Of a stretch of 64,000 nucleotides of DNA, positions 24,167 through 37,900 are shown one piece after another. The position numbers were made by a program, and so were the translations under genes. The notes beneath the pieces were generated by a model. That model saw only the letters and a program-made list of their open reading frames with translations, was not told the DNA's origin and did not search any database. Position 1 is the stretch's first letter. Each line of letters opens with the position of its first letter. Source of the stretch: Guyanagaster necrorhizus (lineage: Eukaryota > Basidiomycota > Agaricomycetes > Agaricales > Physalacriaceae); the NCBI RefSeq assembly GCF_019112545.1, contig NW_025064880.1, positions 2,416,054 through 2,480,053 on the forward strand, in the 5' to 3' direction.

Positions 24167-25459
24167 AGAAGGTTTCATTAATTAGCATGGATTTAGATAG
24201 ACCTACTTACTCAGACCCCACGATAGAGTGCACTTACCAAAAGAACCTGCTGGGCCTAGATATTTACAGGAGCTTAATACGTACTGGTTTGTAGAGTAGA
24301 TAAATAGTTACGACATCCTTGAGCCCTTGTCTCTTAAGCTTGTAGTAAAGGTGAAGGCGACATATTGTCCACACAGGCGCTTGAGGAGTTTTGATCCCGG
24401 AGATTGTACCTGATCGGCAGCAATCGAACGGATCAGATTCAGTCGCTGTCCTAGACATACAGTGCCTCTGATTGGACTGAGTTGACCCACTGGTCTCACT
24501 TTTAATTGCTTTCCGCGGAGTGCGCATTGGTCGGTGGTGCTAGTGGGTACTTAGTTTTTGGGCATGATAAAGCATGCGAAGGGAATTTCCGCTTCATTAT
24601 CTTTTTATAGACCAACTAATCGCTTATCATGTCCATTATATCAATGGCTTACACGAGTATCCAGGGAGCCTCATTAAAGAGGGCGAATCGTCACTCAGAG
24701 GAACGTTAAATAATGTTACGGAATTTAGCCTGGATACCGCGGTTCACACACTACACTGCACAGGTCTGAGCGGGGTCGAGCAACGTAAGTAACCGGTGTA
24801 CGGAACATCAGCTTAAAGGAATCTTGAAATGACAGCAGTTTAGCTTTTGGAGACTGGATCGTCTGCAGGCTACATAAGTTATCGCGGACTCCCTTTCGTG
24901 GCTGCCGCACGGTATCAGTCTGATAGCCACTGACCCCACAATCGCGTTCATCTATCAAAGCTTCGGCCGTTCGTTCTCTATGTCATTTGTCAAATACTTT
25001 TTGCAATTGAGTGATGGCGACGACATCTTGAACTTGAATCACGTAAATGATGCGCACTAAAATCGAGATTCTTCGCCACGAAGTCCTGTCCATGAACTCA
25101 AATCATCAAACGTAAGTACAAACAACAGCGCGTGGTTAGATTTGGGTAAGGTACGGAGCTTGTGAATTCTGCGATGCAGTTTTACGAAGGTCCATGTCCG
25201 CTGTTCGCGGTCTCGACAATTCCGAGTCGGCCCTCTCGACTGATCCTGCCTGCCTGCCGACGCCACGGTTAATTTTGCAAATTTAGAAATGCCAATTGTA
25301 AACTTCAATTAGTATTAATGATAGCTGCTAAAATTAGCTGCTTTCGGATCATGTGATCGTTCTTTTAAACTCCGACATGAAAATCCCCGGTCCTGAGCGG
25401 CCGAAGCTTGGCACCGATTTTACCCTTCTCCATACTCTTCACTTTACGACGACCACTTG
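24167..25459. other. Intergenic, nothing recognised
   Basis: About 1.3 kb between the small cysteine-rich gene and the transporter. No coding or repeat signal that I can support; the right end contains the transporter promoter. Confidence 0.4.
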
Positions 25460-28209
25460 ATGACTACGGAGCTTACTGAACGAGATCCCTTACTCCCAAA
25501 AGATGTCGATAAGACTTCTGAAGAGAAGCACCCATTAGGCCCTCTCGAAATATCCCCTTCGACGCGGTACGGTATCTTGGCTGGAATATGGACTGCCACG
25601 TTTCTGTCGGTAAGTTTCGTGCTTATTCTCCAATAAAATGGCTCATTAATTATACCCTTTCAAAGTCTGTCAATAGTACGTGAAAGTTTGCCCTTGTCGA
25701 GTCAATGATTCAAAACATGTTCTATATAGTGACCCTAGTCCCTACAAGTGAGTGTACAGTCGGTCCTGGACATCGATTCTGACGTGGAGGACTAACATTT
25801 CCGTTAGTGCTTCCATCTATCTCTTCTAATTTTCACAAATCACATCAAGCTAGTTGGCTCGGGACATCGTTAGTACTTTCAATATCTCCTGTTCGTTTGC
25901 TCGAACGCTTGCTTCACAGGTATCTACTTGCCACATGCACATTCACTCCGCTCTACGGGCGTCTTTGCAATGTCATGGGTCGAAGGGGGGCGAATCAGAC
26001 GGCGGTGCTTTTCGCCGGCCTGGGGACGCTTGCATGTGGTCTGTCAACCAACATGGAGACCCTAATTCTCGCTCGATTTGTAAGTCTTCCTGATGGCCCC
26101 TCATAGATTTGTATTGACAGATACCCAGATATCAGGCATGGGGGGTGGTGGTATTTTCACGACATCGACGTAAGTAAAATGTAACTTCCTTCAGGGTTGA
26201 CCTGATAATCTTTGTCCTAGAATTGTCATCAGCGACATGTACACGCTACGAGTGGGTTTTGAGGACTTGGTTTCATCTATATCGCTGACAGTTATCCAGT
26301 CAAGAGGCTTAACCCAAGGAGTTGCGAGTGTTTTCAGCGGTGTAAGTCTCTTCCATCCTCTGAAGTACTGCTAGAAAGTTGGGATTTTTCCAGCTGGGAA
26401 TGGGGTTGGGCGGTCCCATAGGCGGGCTTGTAACGGATTGGTATGTTTCCGCGACGATAGATGTCTCATAGGCTTATGGTTTCAGGCTTGGTTGGCGTTG
26501 GGCCTTCCTGATACAAATCCCTCTGTTCGCTCTCTCCTTCGTCCTGACATCGCATAACCTTCGCTACGTGACCTCGGTATGCATGTCCGCCTGTGTGGGA
26601 CCGGAAAGTTTGCTCATTTTTTTTCAGGGTAGAGGGAAGAGCACTAAGGATATTCTAAAGCGCATCGATTATGCAGGCAGTCTGGCGTTGCTCATCTCCG
26701 TGGGCAGCTGTCTTTTCTTTCTCAGTACCCGCTATAACGTGATTTTACCTGTGAGTGAAATATGCATGTACGGAGATTCCCTTTCATTGTTGAAATCCAG
26801 TGGTCCCACCCGACGGTCCTTATTCCATTGATCCTGTCAATCACGTTCTTCATTGCCTTCATATTCGTCGAACTTCGAGTGGCGCGAGAACCTGTCCTGG
26901 CACCATTTTTATTGAAGCAACGCATACCGGTGCTCGTGGGATGTTCAAATTTCCTTGTCGCGCTATGTAATTTTTCTGTTACGTTTTTCTTCCCAATGTG
27001 GTTCCAGACGGTCCTTCTTACAAGCGCATCCGTTGCTGGTACGTAACAATTTTTTCTCATGTTGCTCTTTCTGATGGTTGTTCAGGGTTGCACCTGGCGC
27101 CTAACAGTGTATCCATGTCGGCTGGGTCGGTTTTCGCTGGTTGGATGATGCACCGTACAGGCAAATACAAGATGATCAACCTTATCTGTGGTTTGTTCCC
27201 ATTCATTGCCACTCTGCTCATCCTACAGATGAAAGAGGATTCTGGACCAATCCAATCTTGGCTAAGTATCGTACGTCGAAACGGGTGCCTCCCGATTTCT
27301 TTGGCTGTCCTTTGTGGCTTGACATTCACCACTTTGCGTGTGTTCATATGTCATTTAGATCCCTCTTGGATTCGGAAATGCCGTTGTTCTTCAAACCATG
27401 CTAAGTACGATGAGGCTTCATACCGTTATCTCACCCAACATCTTTTTATTTTAGTTGCCCTGTTGGCCCACCTTCCTGGTAAGACCAAAACCTCCAGTGG
27501 TTTAATTGAACTTTCAGTAATGAAAATTGAAGATTCTCACATGGCGGTTGGCACTGGTTTCGGCCAAGTATTCCGAGGCATAGGTAACTCAGTTCATATC
27601 GGCCACTTTTCTTTTTGACACCATGTGCAGGTCAGGTAGGAGGTGTTGCAATTTCCTCTGCTATCTTCCAGACAAAGTTGGATGGTGAACTTCGGAAACG
27701 CTTTGATGGCCTTGACGCAGAACGAGTTAGCCGCTTTCCTTTGAATGTTCCCTTGCTCCTGTGTTCATGTCTTCACATAGTGGGTTAAATCTATTCGACA
27801 ATCAGCGCGTCTGATTCACGACCTACCACCGGACCTGCAGAGGAAAGCTCGAGATTCCTACTCTGCAAGTCTAAAAGCCGTGTTCTTCTTCTCAGCTTGC
27901 TGTACACTTCTCGCATTCATTGTCCGTTTGCCGGTACGTCTTTACTCTACACCGCTGTATTTTGTTTTGCCGTCATGTGGTTACCTGTAGATTCCGGAGA
28001 AAGACCTTGACAGTCGACCAACATCGCACGCCCCGGCTGCCGGTGCATCGCGTGACGAAACAGCTATCGAAGAAGGTTCTGGAGACGAAGAACCTCCTAC
28101 GATCAAGAAGGGAGTGCGCCGGCTGTCTACCTTTGAGTCTGCCGTAGGCAGTATGGACTTGGAAAGCAATACTATAGGCGGTTCCGCCAGGCAACCGCCA
28201 CCTCCTTAA
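25460..28209 (+). CDS. MFS transporter, DHA2/VBA-type (vacuolar basic amino acid family)
   Basis: Predicted 594-aa multipass transporter with about 14 membrane segments. The N-terminus carries a dileucine-like RDPLLPKD, and the MFS signature is GRRGANQTAVLFAGLGTLACG. Family blocks: MLPSISSNF, SGMGGGGIFTTSTIVISD, RGLTQGVASVFSGLGMGLGG, GWRWAFLIQIPLF and SHMAVGTGFGQVFRGIGQVGG. Exons: 25460-25609, 25666-25675 (10 nt), 25730-25747 (18 nt), 25808-25868, 25920-26079, 26129-26169, 26221-26251, 26300-26341, 26394-26440, 26486-26576, 26628-26750, 26801-27038, 27086-27270, 27359-27404, 27455-27478, 27533-27583, 27631-27725, 27781-27933 and 27991-28209. All joins keep frame. Vacuolar amino-acid or drug transport is inferred from similarity. 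It is the last intact gene before the transposon nest. Confidence 0.9.
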
Positions 28210-28329
28210 TGTACAAGTCCTACGTAGTTGTAGCTTGCGTTGAGTCCTTGTTTTGGACATGTTGCCGTATGTCGTCATACCTAGAGGCACGTCCGTGCAA
28301 GTCTTCTTATCTCATTTCGCAATTTCAAT

Positions 28330-29760
28330 GATTTCCATGTGATCTATGGTGTTGCTTGAGAATATGAGAATTGCTGTAAAGAGACTCAGCAGACCTCATC
28401 ATGGAACATGACAAGATCTGCTTGTCTGTCTTCTTTGATGATTCACTACATAACATCCCAAGCCTTTTTGATGCTACATGCCACAGATGCCATCCTGCAA
28501 TAAACATAGGTCTCCATTGCTACAATTTTGTATCAACTAACATAGATGGTTCCTCATAGAAAATATGATCTCCTGAAGCACAGCCAATTGGAACTGAAAC
28601 TGGAACATTCATGCTTTTATCACTACCATCACTGATCAGTGTTTTTTAGTATATCATATATGTCATCTACCTAAAATACCACATTGCACCTCTCTTCACA
28701 AAAGCCTGTACCACAGGAGTCAATGTCTTGCCTGAGATTCATCTTGAGATTGGACTCTTGGCTAGTATCTTTATCCTGATGAGTCTTCTTATCTTTGGGT
28801 TCACAGCAAAGGAGAGCATTCACTGGATCTTCTCTGTTATCAGGGCTGCCCTTTACCACTCCAGCATCTACTTTAGCTTTCAGAGTGTCCTGATATATGT
28901 GACATGTGCATATCCTGCATATGTTGCATCAGTTCTCATAGGAAATACTCTCTTCTACTCAATAGCTGTCAGTGTCTTTTTTATTGTTTGGCTGTGGATT
29001 CTTTCTTAATCTTGATCTGGGCCTGAGATCCACTCTCTTGGCTGGCATCTCCTTCTTGCTCATACTATTGAATGAAACATATATAATCTGACTCTTTCCT
29101 CAATAATCACTGTATGCTGTTTCTTACAGACCCTTTTGTTTATCCATACTCCTATACTTCAATCTGACAGTATATATATCTGGTAGTTACATCTGCATTC
29201 TCAGTCATTTCACTATTACTGCACTGACTGAGGTATGCTTCACTTAATTCATATACTATAGATACTTTACTCATTCATTCCCTTAGTTCTAACTACATTG
29301 TTCATTTTACTTTAGATTATGTATCCCACCCTTTGTCATGATTTTAGCCTCTAATTGTGACCTGCTGATGCTTAGTAAGCCAACACTCAGAAAAGCCCAA
29401 CAAATTCTGACTCACTCAGTCTTTGGCCACAGAGAAACCTTGCTAGAGCCACATGGAACTATAGATGATACATATATGATGACACAGCACTGTATCTGAC
29501 TTATTATCACATGACAACCAGCCAGTAATAGTATGATGATCACACAATGGGACTATGCAACAATACAACAATAGTAAGGCCAACTATGATTTATGCCCAG
29601 CTTATCATAACAATAATATTGTAAAAAGACAACAGTGCAACTGAGTTGCACAGTAGAGGGATTATTGTCACTGAACAATAAATAATAGACATGATGACAA
29701 GACAATAGTCACCTGTAGAATAAAGGGTTTTTTGAACAGTATTATACAGCAGTGTACTTT
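28330..29760. repeat. CpG-depleted repeat DNA, unassigned
   Basis: Base composition changes abruptly about 120 nt after the MFS gene: CpG almost vanishes and T/A rises. An open frame at 28728-29009 (+) looks hydrophobic, but its antisense frame is charged, as expected of decayed coding DNA read backwards. The right end should include the U3 part of the F0 LTR; its 5' limit could not be placed. Confidence 0.45.
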
Positions 29761-29986
29761 AGTCTTGAGCTAAAGTTAATATACCAACTAAACTCTTTGG
29801 CTATTTAGTGCAACTACCACTCCAGTACCAACACTGGCAGTTATAGTCTACCAACCCTTATATCTCATCCCCCTCATCATCATCTTATACCTTCTCATCA
29901 TCATTTACTTGCTTTACCTTCAGTTAGTGTTGAACTCTGATAGTTGCAGTGCAGTGCATTTGTAATTATTTGGTTGTCATCTGACA
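29761..29986 (+). repeat. LTR of element F0, R-U5 part
   Basis: Right-hand part of an LTR. It starts at the self-primer AGTCTTGAGCTAAA (29761-29774) and ends in CTGACA at 29986. Identified by the same arrangement as in F1, R and F3. The U3 start is not visible. Confidence 0.6.
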
Positions 29987-30000
29987 TTTAGCTCAAGACT
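29987..30000 (+). promoter_or_regulatory. Primer-binding site of F0 (self-priming type)
   Basis: TTTAGCTCAAGACT directly after the LTR is a perfect 14/14 reverse complement of 29761-29774 in the LTR. It does not begin with TGG, as tRNA-primed sites do, so priming by the folded-back 5' end of the transcript (Tf1 type) is inferred. Confidence 0.65.
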
Positions 30001-31900
30001 TTTCATGCTCTGATCCAAAGGCCTTCAGCTTAAGACAACTCTTATGAATATATCAAAAGAAAACTATATTGCTCTTATATTCACAGGCATATGTCTCACA
30101 TTTTCAGTAACTGGATTTATTATTTACAATATTGTTTAGGCTTCAAAGGAATAAGAGTGATGAAGAAGAGAGTTGGAAGAGTGGAATATTCAGCAGCAAG
30201 TGACTGTCATTTACAATGCCATTTGGCCAATCTCCTATATACTCCTGAGTCAGGAGGAGATTTATATACAACTCCACAACTTAGAACCTAGAGCCATTCT
30301 CTTTAGAGGAATGGCCACCACACTCTCCAGCCTGTCAGTCTAAGAGCAGAACATCATGAATGAGTTCATCCAATAGCTCAATGCATACAGCTTCAGAGAG
30401 ATCAAGCTCCACTTTTTCAGAGTAACAGTCAACAATTTCCACATCTTAAAAAGAGGCTACATCTATGTTGCAGAGTGGAAAACCAGAGTGGAAGAGGAAT
30501 CTGCTGATACACCACTGGAAGTTGAGAGATAGGCAGCTAAAGGACACATGATGGCTTAGATCAGATGAAGGTCTATGGTATTTTAGTATGGCAGAACTCA
30601 ATCAAGATTTTGTAGATGAATTATGAATATAGACATGAGTACAAAACACTGTCAGAGTAGTAAAAGAGAAGAGGTGCATAGAGATGTTGATCCTCTACAA
30701 ATCATTATTCTGAGTATCCCATCAGCCATCTTTGGCTATATTAAGCTAGTATAGTCAGAGAAGCAAAACCTCTTTTATAAGTATTCAGCATCACTGCCAT
30801 CCTTTCTGAGTAGACTCTTTACTGGCACTGGACTGGAGAGTACTCTGCCAGACAATCCATCAGCTTCAGCTGAATCTGTTTTATCAGCACCAGCTGCTTC
30901 TCTGCTGTAGAATCCATATTACAACTGATAACTGTTGTTACTACTGAGACTCAGAAACCTGGCACTGCTATCATCATTACCATTCCTGCTGATACTCCAC
31001 TTTTATGGCAACCAGAAAGCATGAAGCTATGAAAAACTTGAAACTGACTATTGCCTGAGAACTAGTATTATTTGAGAGAAAAAGTGCAGACCTCATCTGC
31101 TTTTTCAACCAGTGCAAGATCTATTTTAAGATCTATAGTACCTACTTCTCAATGTGCAATAGTAGTTTCAGCATACATCAAGTCAATTTTTGCTCCTTGC
31201 AGTTTGAAGGAAAGATGCATGAGTGATAAGACAATAGCAATATTCATCATACCCAGACTTCAAAGATGCAGTGACCAGATAGTTCAAGGAGGATGAGAAG
31301 ATGAAACTCCATCAGATTAAGTAGAGAGCATTGTGGCAGACTAATTACAGAGATGCCAAGGCATTCTTCTAGGACTTCAAAGAGTTGGCATGCCAGACAG
31401 AGAAGTTAGAGGACAGGACAGCAATGTATAAGCAGATAGAAAATGCTATATACCTCAACATCCAAAACACTATTTGTTAGAAGACAGCAATTTTCTGATC
31501 ACATATAACAAATAGAAACAATGAGTCCTGCAGATGAACTATAATTACTATGTCAATATCATAAAGGAGAGTAGCCATACCACAGGCATGAGAGGTATCA
31601 AGATGAATATGGCTGGATTGCTCTAAAAGAGATCTATGCCAGCAGGAGGTGATCAAAGGATCTCAACCAGTGTAATATATAGTGGCCAAAGACAGCCAAT
31701 AGATGTGGACACTTTCTGCAAGAAGGAAAAGTGCTTCAATTATATGAAAAGAGACATGGCTTGCATCTGTCCAAAGTCTCACTACTCTTGACCACTATAT
31801 ACCACTTCTGACACTTCAACAGCAAATGATGTAGTAGCAATCTGCAATATATATAAAATGAAGTTCTCTGATAAAGACTGGCAATAACTCAGCAAGATAT
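30001..31900 (+). pseudogene. Gag relic of element F0
   Basis: Heavily decayed Gag. Recognisable pieces are DAKAFFQDFKELACQTEKLE at about 31340-31410 with several stops, and a ruined CCHC zinc knuckle at about 31720-31775 (VDTFCKKEKCFNYM, then ACICPK). A second Cys has become Tyr and the His is displaced. It belongs to a Ty3/Gypsy-type element, but is only distantly similar to Gag of F3 and F4. Confidence 0.5.
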
Positions 31901-34900
31901 ACCAGAAAGAGCAAGCCACTAGAAAGACACAAAGAATTGGATAAGATAAAGAAGGCTAAATCTAAGGAGGATTTTGGCAAGTACTCTCAATATATATACA
32001 GGCAGGCTACAGATATTTTCTTATATATGCAAGCAAATGAGAAAGTGGAAAAGACCATGTTGACTTTGAAGTTGATCAATTAATGCAAAAGCCAATATGA
32101 ACATGACAGGACAGGTTCACTAAATATAAAGAATGAGACCATATAATAGAAATACAGTTGATTTGCTGAAATTTAAGTATTGGTGATTCAGAAAAAAGTA
32201 TATTTCATTGTACAGAGTAGAGATAGTGAGGTTTTTGAGTCAAATTAACAGGTATAAAAATATCAAAGTATAAAATAAATAATATATATATATAAATAAA
32301 ATATTATATTAAAGCTATAAAAACTAAATCTCAACACTCTTGCTATTTTATGACATCTAGAGGATCTAAAACAAAAAGAATGAAAAAGAGTATAATAAAT
32401 AAATATAGAGAAATTAATCTTTTACTGTTACTATAATTTTTAAATATCAGTCTAGAGGACAATTTCTTTATCATAAGATCTGATGGTCTATGCCACAAAT
32501 GTCTCACACTCATTCTTGAAGTGATTCATTTGACTATAACTATGACAGATAATTATAAATCAGTCAATTGACAAACAGGACTGATTGAAATTAGCAGTAA
32601 ACATAAAATGATCAGGAGAATCAGTCTTTTTCTTGTATTAATGAGTTTCTTTATTGAAAATATAGAAAATAATATAAAAGAAGTTAATGTGCTGAGAATT
32701 GTTGTTGAGTGCAACAATAAGGTTATCATATAAATAAGAAAGAGATTCTATGATAAAAGCAATTTTTTATTTTTTTGAAACTTGACAATCTATCAAAATG
32801 TTACTACCAATCAAGAAGGCAATAGAAAAAACTATGCTCTAACATGTACTTTGTTTTGTCAAAGATCTTTTGAAGCTTTTGACAGAAAACTTCATCAGTT
32901 ATATTACTCTGCATTTTCTACAACTACTTGAGTCTTAGTCTGATGACTTTATCAAAAAATTTAAAATATTCAGTACTATCAAAATCTCCAGGACTGTATA
33001 AATTACAAAGCAGCAGGTATTGGTTCAGCATAAAAAAAAATTAAAATTTGACAGACCAGATTGTCAAAATATATAGCAATATAATCACTAACAATAACAA
33101 GAGTAAATTACATGTCAAACAGAAAATAGAATTCAAGTTGTGTGTGATTGCTGAGGTATCTAGACTACAGTCTGTAATATGTTTCAGAATCATGTATCAA
33201 AAAAGAACTATTTTTCTGTGAGAAAAATTAATATTTTTGAATGTCCAACCAATCAGATGATGAAACAGAACATAAAGATGACTTGTCTGTTTATGCAAAT
33301 GTTCTCTGACTGCTTGGAAAAGGTCCAACTACTTGCTTTCTTTATATTTCAAAGATTTACCCAATCTTTCTGTCACCCTTTTGTTTATAACTCATAGCTT
33401 CTTCAATGAAAGCTATGCTCAAATATGATATGTTAATATTTTTATATTATTAAGGAGCTATGCCAACAATGAAACTTCACTTGTAGATATCATCTTTATA
33501 GATGAACAGAGCTTTGATCATTGCCAGTAATATAAATGTGCTAAAATTTCACTCAATAGTGAGGCTTATAAATTCATGCTAAATGAGCAAAAATACCAGA
33601 TATCAGTCTGTTTTTGAAAGTAGTATCTTGATATTAACAGTGTATAAAAATTGTTACAAAGTAGAATTAGTGAAAAGTAAGTTGATTTTTATCTTCTTGT
33701 CCTTAGAAATTGATATTATGATAATGGCTGCCATGCAACAATGCATATAAAGTAGGATTTACTACTTTTCTTATGAACAGAAACTGACTATATTGCAGAG
33801 AGAAACATAGAAAGTATGCAACAGAAATTGAAAAATAGAAGCAGGTAATTATCTTCTGGTAAGTCTTTTCATTGTTTTGCTTTAACACTGCTATTTATTG
33901 CAGTTACAAGAAGTAGACCTCCTGATTGTTTCTCTGATCTTTTCACTTAAAAAGAGATTGTCTCTCTCTTAAAAATGATACAGCAGAAGATTGCTCATCC
34001 AGAAGTCAGTTGAAGATTATCTGACATTGAGACAATTAATAAAAAAGTAAAAATAGCAAAATGCAAAAATAAGAGATTTTTAACTATATTTCAAAAAAAT
34101 TTCATTCTTCTACACTATAGATGTACTATAGTTTTTTTATCTACTGGTTGCCTTATCAAATTATGAAAAGAATACAATGAACTTTACAAAAAACTACTCT
34201 GAAGCACATGTCCAATATTATTAATTAAAGAAAAAATATTAAATATTGGCTATTGATGGTTATTTAAGTAAAGAAGTAAAATAAAACCAAAAAAGGTTTA
34301 TTATTCTTGATATATTTCTGTACTTCTCTTTACAATCATCTAACATCTGTTATACAAAGAACATACAATGAGGATATAAATTCACTTTTATCATATCTTG
34401 ACAAGAAGTCAATGATCTTATTTTTGAAAAGATAATGTCTATTATTAATAATCACAAAAGAGTTAGAGATTTTACTTTTATAAAGAATAACTTTTTTTAG
34501 TTGATGATAGTTAAAATGACATTATAGATAGCAATGTGACAAGATCAATATATTTGTTGTAAAAGAGACTTGTGGAGAGAGAGATGAAGAAAGGTTCACT
34601 GGAAGAGTACAAGTATTTGCAAAAAAACCAAGAAATATGGTTCTTAGTGTTAATATTTACTGGTAAGAGTAACTGATCTGATACTGATAACTAAAAACTC
34701 TTAGAAAGATTTATTCAAGTCAAAATCTCAGTCTAATACATACTCTCCAATTGTTTCTGTATTAGATTTTCTAATAAATTCTGTGATAAACTCTGTACTT
34801 CTAGTACAATCATCATCAAGAAATACTTAGATGCCTATAGCAACATCAATTCCTGCTCCTTTGGTTTTCAATGCATCTAGAATGCTATTGTCATAAGAAT

Positions 34901-37900
34901 GTCAGCAAACCAATATGATATCATTTGATCCAGCTTTATTTGATATCTAAGATCTTGCTACTTTTCAGAGATTTAGTCAAAATCATTTTAACAAGCTTGC
35001 ATATCACTATGAAATTCCAGTCAAAGATAAAAATACAGAACTAGCATTAGCTATTCATAATGCTTGATCAATTTTATCAATCTTTGTGTCTTTTTATAGG
35101 CATTATCATATGACCCCATTGTCTCTGCTTCAATTCCAATCCATGTTTAATTCAGGTTCTACCTTGTCATTATCTTTTATCCCTCAATCTTCACAGTACT
35201 ACTATTCCACCAGTTATTCTCCAATTTCCATTCAGTATCAGATGCCAGCCTCTTCATTTAAATGATTTTAAATAATTTTAATATAGACTTAATGTTTTGA
35301 CTGTCTCTGTCTCAATATGCAATAAAATCTGTATTTTTGTCATTTTCAGTGTATACCATCTGACATTTCCTTTCACAGATAATTTATTTAATTATAAATG
35401 ATTAGATTAAAATAAAATTTATTTATCTGTAAATTATCACTCTGTGTACTTAAAATAAATAATATTTTGAAGGAAATAGCAGGAGATTCAGAAGAAGATT
35501 ATAAAATGAATTCCATTTTGAGGAGCTTATATTATTGTTATAGAGGATAAATTTGAGGCAACTGTCTTTATGAGATCACAAATCTATACTGAGTCTCAGC
35601 AATCGATCACCAGTTAGATTCAGACCCTTGGCAATCATAGTAAAGTGCAGTGATTAATGCTAGAGACCAGAAATGGAATACATCAATACTGCTATTCACC
35701 AATTTAAAAAAATACAGACTGACTTTTGCCAGCATAATTCCTGCTAATTCTCTCTCTTCTGTCTTTTGAACTGCCATGTGCTGCTCATCATTACCTGTGA
35801 TCTCTATCTACAATTACTATCCCACCAAAGGCAGGATCAGAGAAACATCAATAGTATCTTTGTTATTTTTCTCACTGTCAATTTCATTCTCACAATGTTA
35901 AAGTCAACACCAGTCAAAAACTGAAAGCACAAGAAGGCCAAAGGCTATGTGAGGGTACATCAGTTTTTCAAGATTCTATAACACTGACAGATACATGTAG
36001 TCTGATTCAGAAAATAATAGATCTAACATATATGATTTTCCTTGTCTCTTGAAAACTGGTTTAAATATCTATTATAGCATGAGTATAATGTTAGTATCTT
36101 ATTCAAGTATTTGTGAAGTGATCATTGATAATAAAAAGATTTTTTAACTCTAATAACTTTAGACCAATGCAACAGACTATGATAGGGGTCAATAAAGTGA
36201 TATTAATAAATACTGACAGAGAGGTTAGATCTGCAGTGATGAATTTGCAAGTGATTCTTAATATTATCACATCCTGATCAAATCTTTACAGTTTCCCATG
36301 ATCATCATAGCAATAAGATCTCCAATTCATTTCAGTGTTCCAGCAATGATATCTGTAAGATTCTTGGATATAGTATGTAAGAAATCTCAACAGCCATATA
36401 AATGCATAGCAAAAGCACTCCTCATCAGCTAGATTTTAATTAGGCAGTAAGTTATTCAAGCTAAAGAATGTTCTCTTACTTAGAATATAAAAGCAGCATC
36501 TATCAATCACTATAATTGGATGAAGCATAAAATGTCTTTGCTCAGAACAGTTTGAAGATTATGAAAGATAGTTTCAGAATATGAGGATGGTTATTCAATA
36601 AGCTGGCCAATGCAAAGAGACAGATATTGATTGCCTCAGGTAAAGTTTTATTTTGATATATTTTGATGTTTGACTCTCATATTGAAAAGGTTTATTAGAA
36701 CATCTAGTTATAATTTATATAATTCCAAGACCACAAAAGGATATTTTTGTGAAGCTCAATTTTGCTTTTCAGTCTGAGTTCAGAAGCTATATCTACATTA
36801 ACTGGATGGAACATTGAAACTTGCAGCTTGGGTTCAGTAATTTCAAAACAATATATTCTGGCCTTCTAGAAGTTGAAATAAAGCTGGCTAATGTTAAGCT
36901 TCCTGCTATCCTCAGTGAAAGAGTTTGTTTAAAGTGTCTATTTACTGGTATGAGTAAGAGAGAACACTCATGAAGATATACAGAAGAGTCTGAACAACAT
37001 ATAATTCTCTAAGAAGTGAATACAATATTATAAGCCAGTGCAATCTATAATATGAGCATACCAGAGCACTATCACTCAAAAATCTATCTGGTCAAATTTC
37101 TGACCTATAATTGTTGATGCCACTGTTGTACTAAATATCAAGCCAGATTTCTGCAGAGCAAAAGACTTTCAGGACTTTATAGCTCTGGTGGAGCAGATTC
37201 TATCCTTTAACACTCTTAAGAAATATGTTGATAACATGTCTCCTTATGTGTTATCAGGGTTGGATGCAGAGGTATATAATAAGGCATAGTATCTTTGCTA
37301 TCTGCAATATATACAGTTTCACTATTCTTATGAGAATGTTTTTGTTTTTGACTATTAAGATATAATATTTATATAACATAGTTAAAGCAGTTAACACACT
37401 TTGATCAGATGCTGGTTATTAGTTAATTAATCCCCAGATTATGGCCAAGTTAGAGTAGGTTTTGGTTTTATTTATATGAATATAATATCTGATAGAAACT
37501 CAGCTAATAGACAGCTACTTTTTGGTGATGGAAACTTTGATGGATCTGTCAAAAAATTTTCTAACAAGTATTAGTATTAGGAGTGGTGTAACTGGTTTGA
37601 CCTCCTAATATTAGATAGTTTAGAATGATTACAAAAAAGAAAAGGATAGCATTTTATTTTGAAACTTAGCAAATATATTGTTGTCCTAGTCAAAGAAATA
37701 GTTTCTTGTGTGGATAATTCTGTAAATCTATTTAACTAGCATAGAAAGAGTAAGCCTGGCATATGAAGTATAAACATTCTGGCATCAAATTACTTTACAA
37801 TAGATAACAGCTTAAATATGAATATTAAGTTTTTATACATAAAAGAAAAATAAAACTTAAAGTCTTAATCATAAAGTACAAAGAATGCTGGCTATGACAT

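Noticed and set aside
28728..29009. 93-codon hydrophobic plus-strand frame that looks like a membrane protein
   Set aside because: Lies in CpG-free decayed repeat DNA; the reverse strand reads as charged, decayed coding sequence, so hydrophobicity is a by-product of A+T-rich antisense.
32900..35400. Possible Helitron/PIF1 helicase remains (for example SLVDIIFIDEQS near 33485)
   Set aside because: A single short resemblance without Walker A or Rep motifs; too decayed to support.
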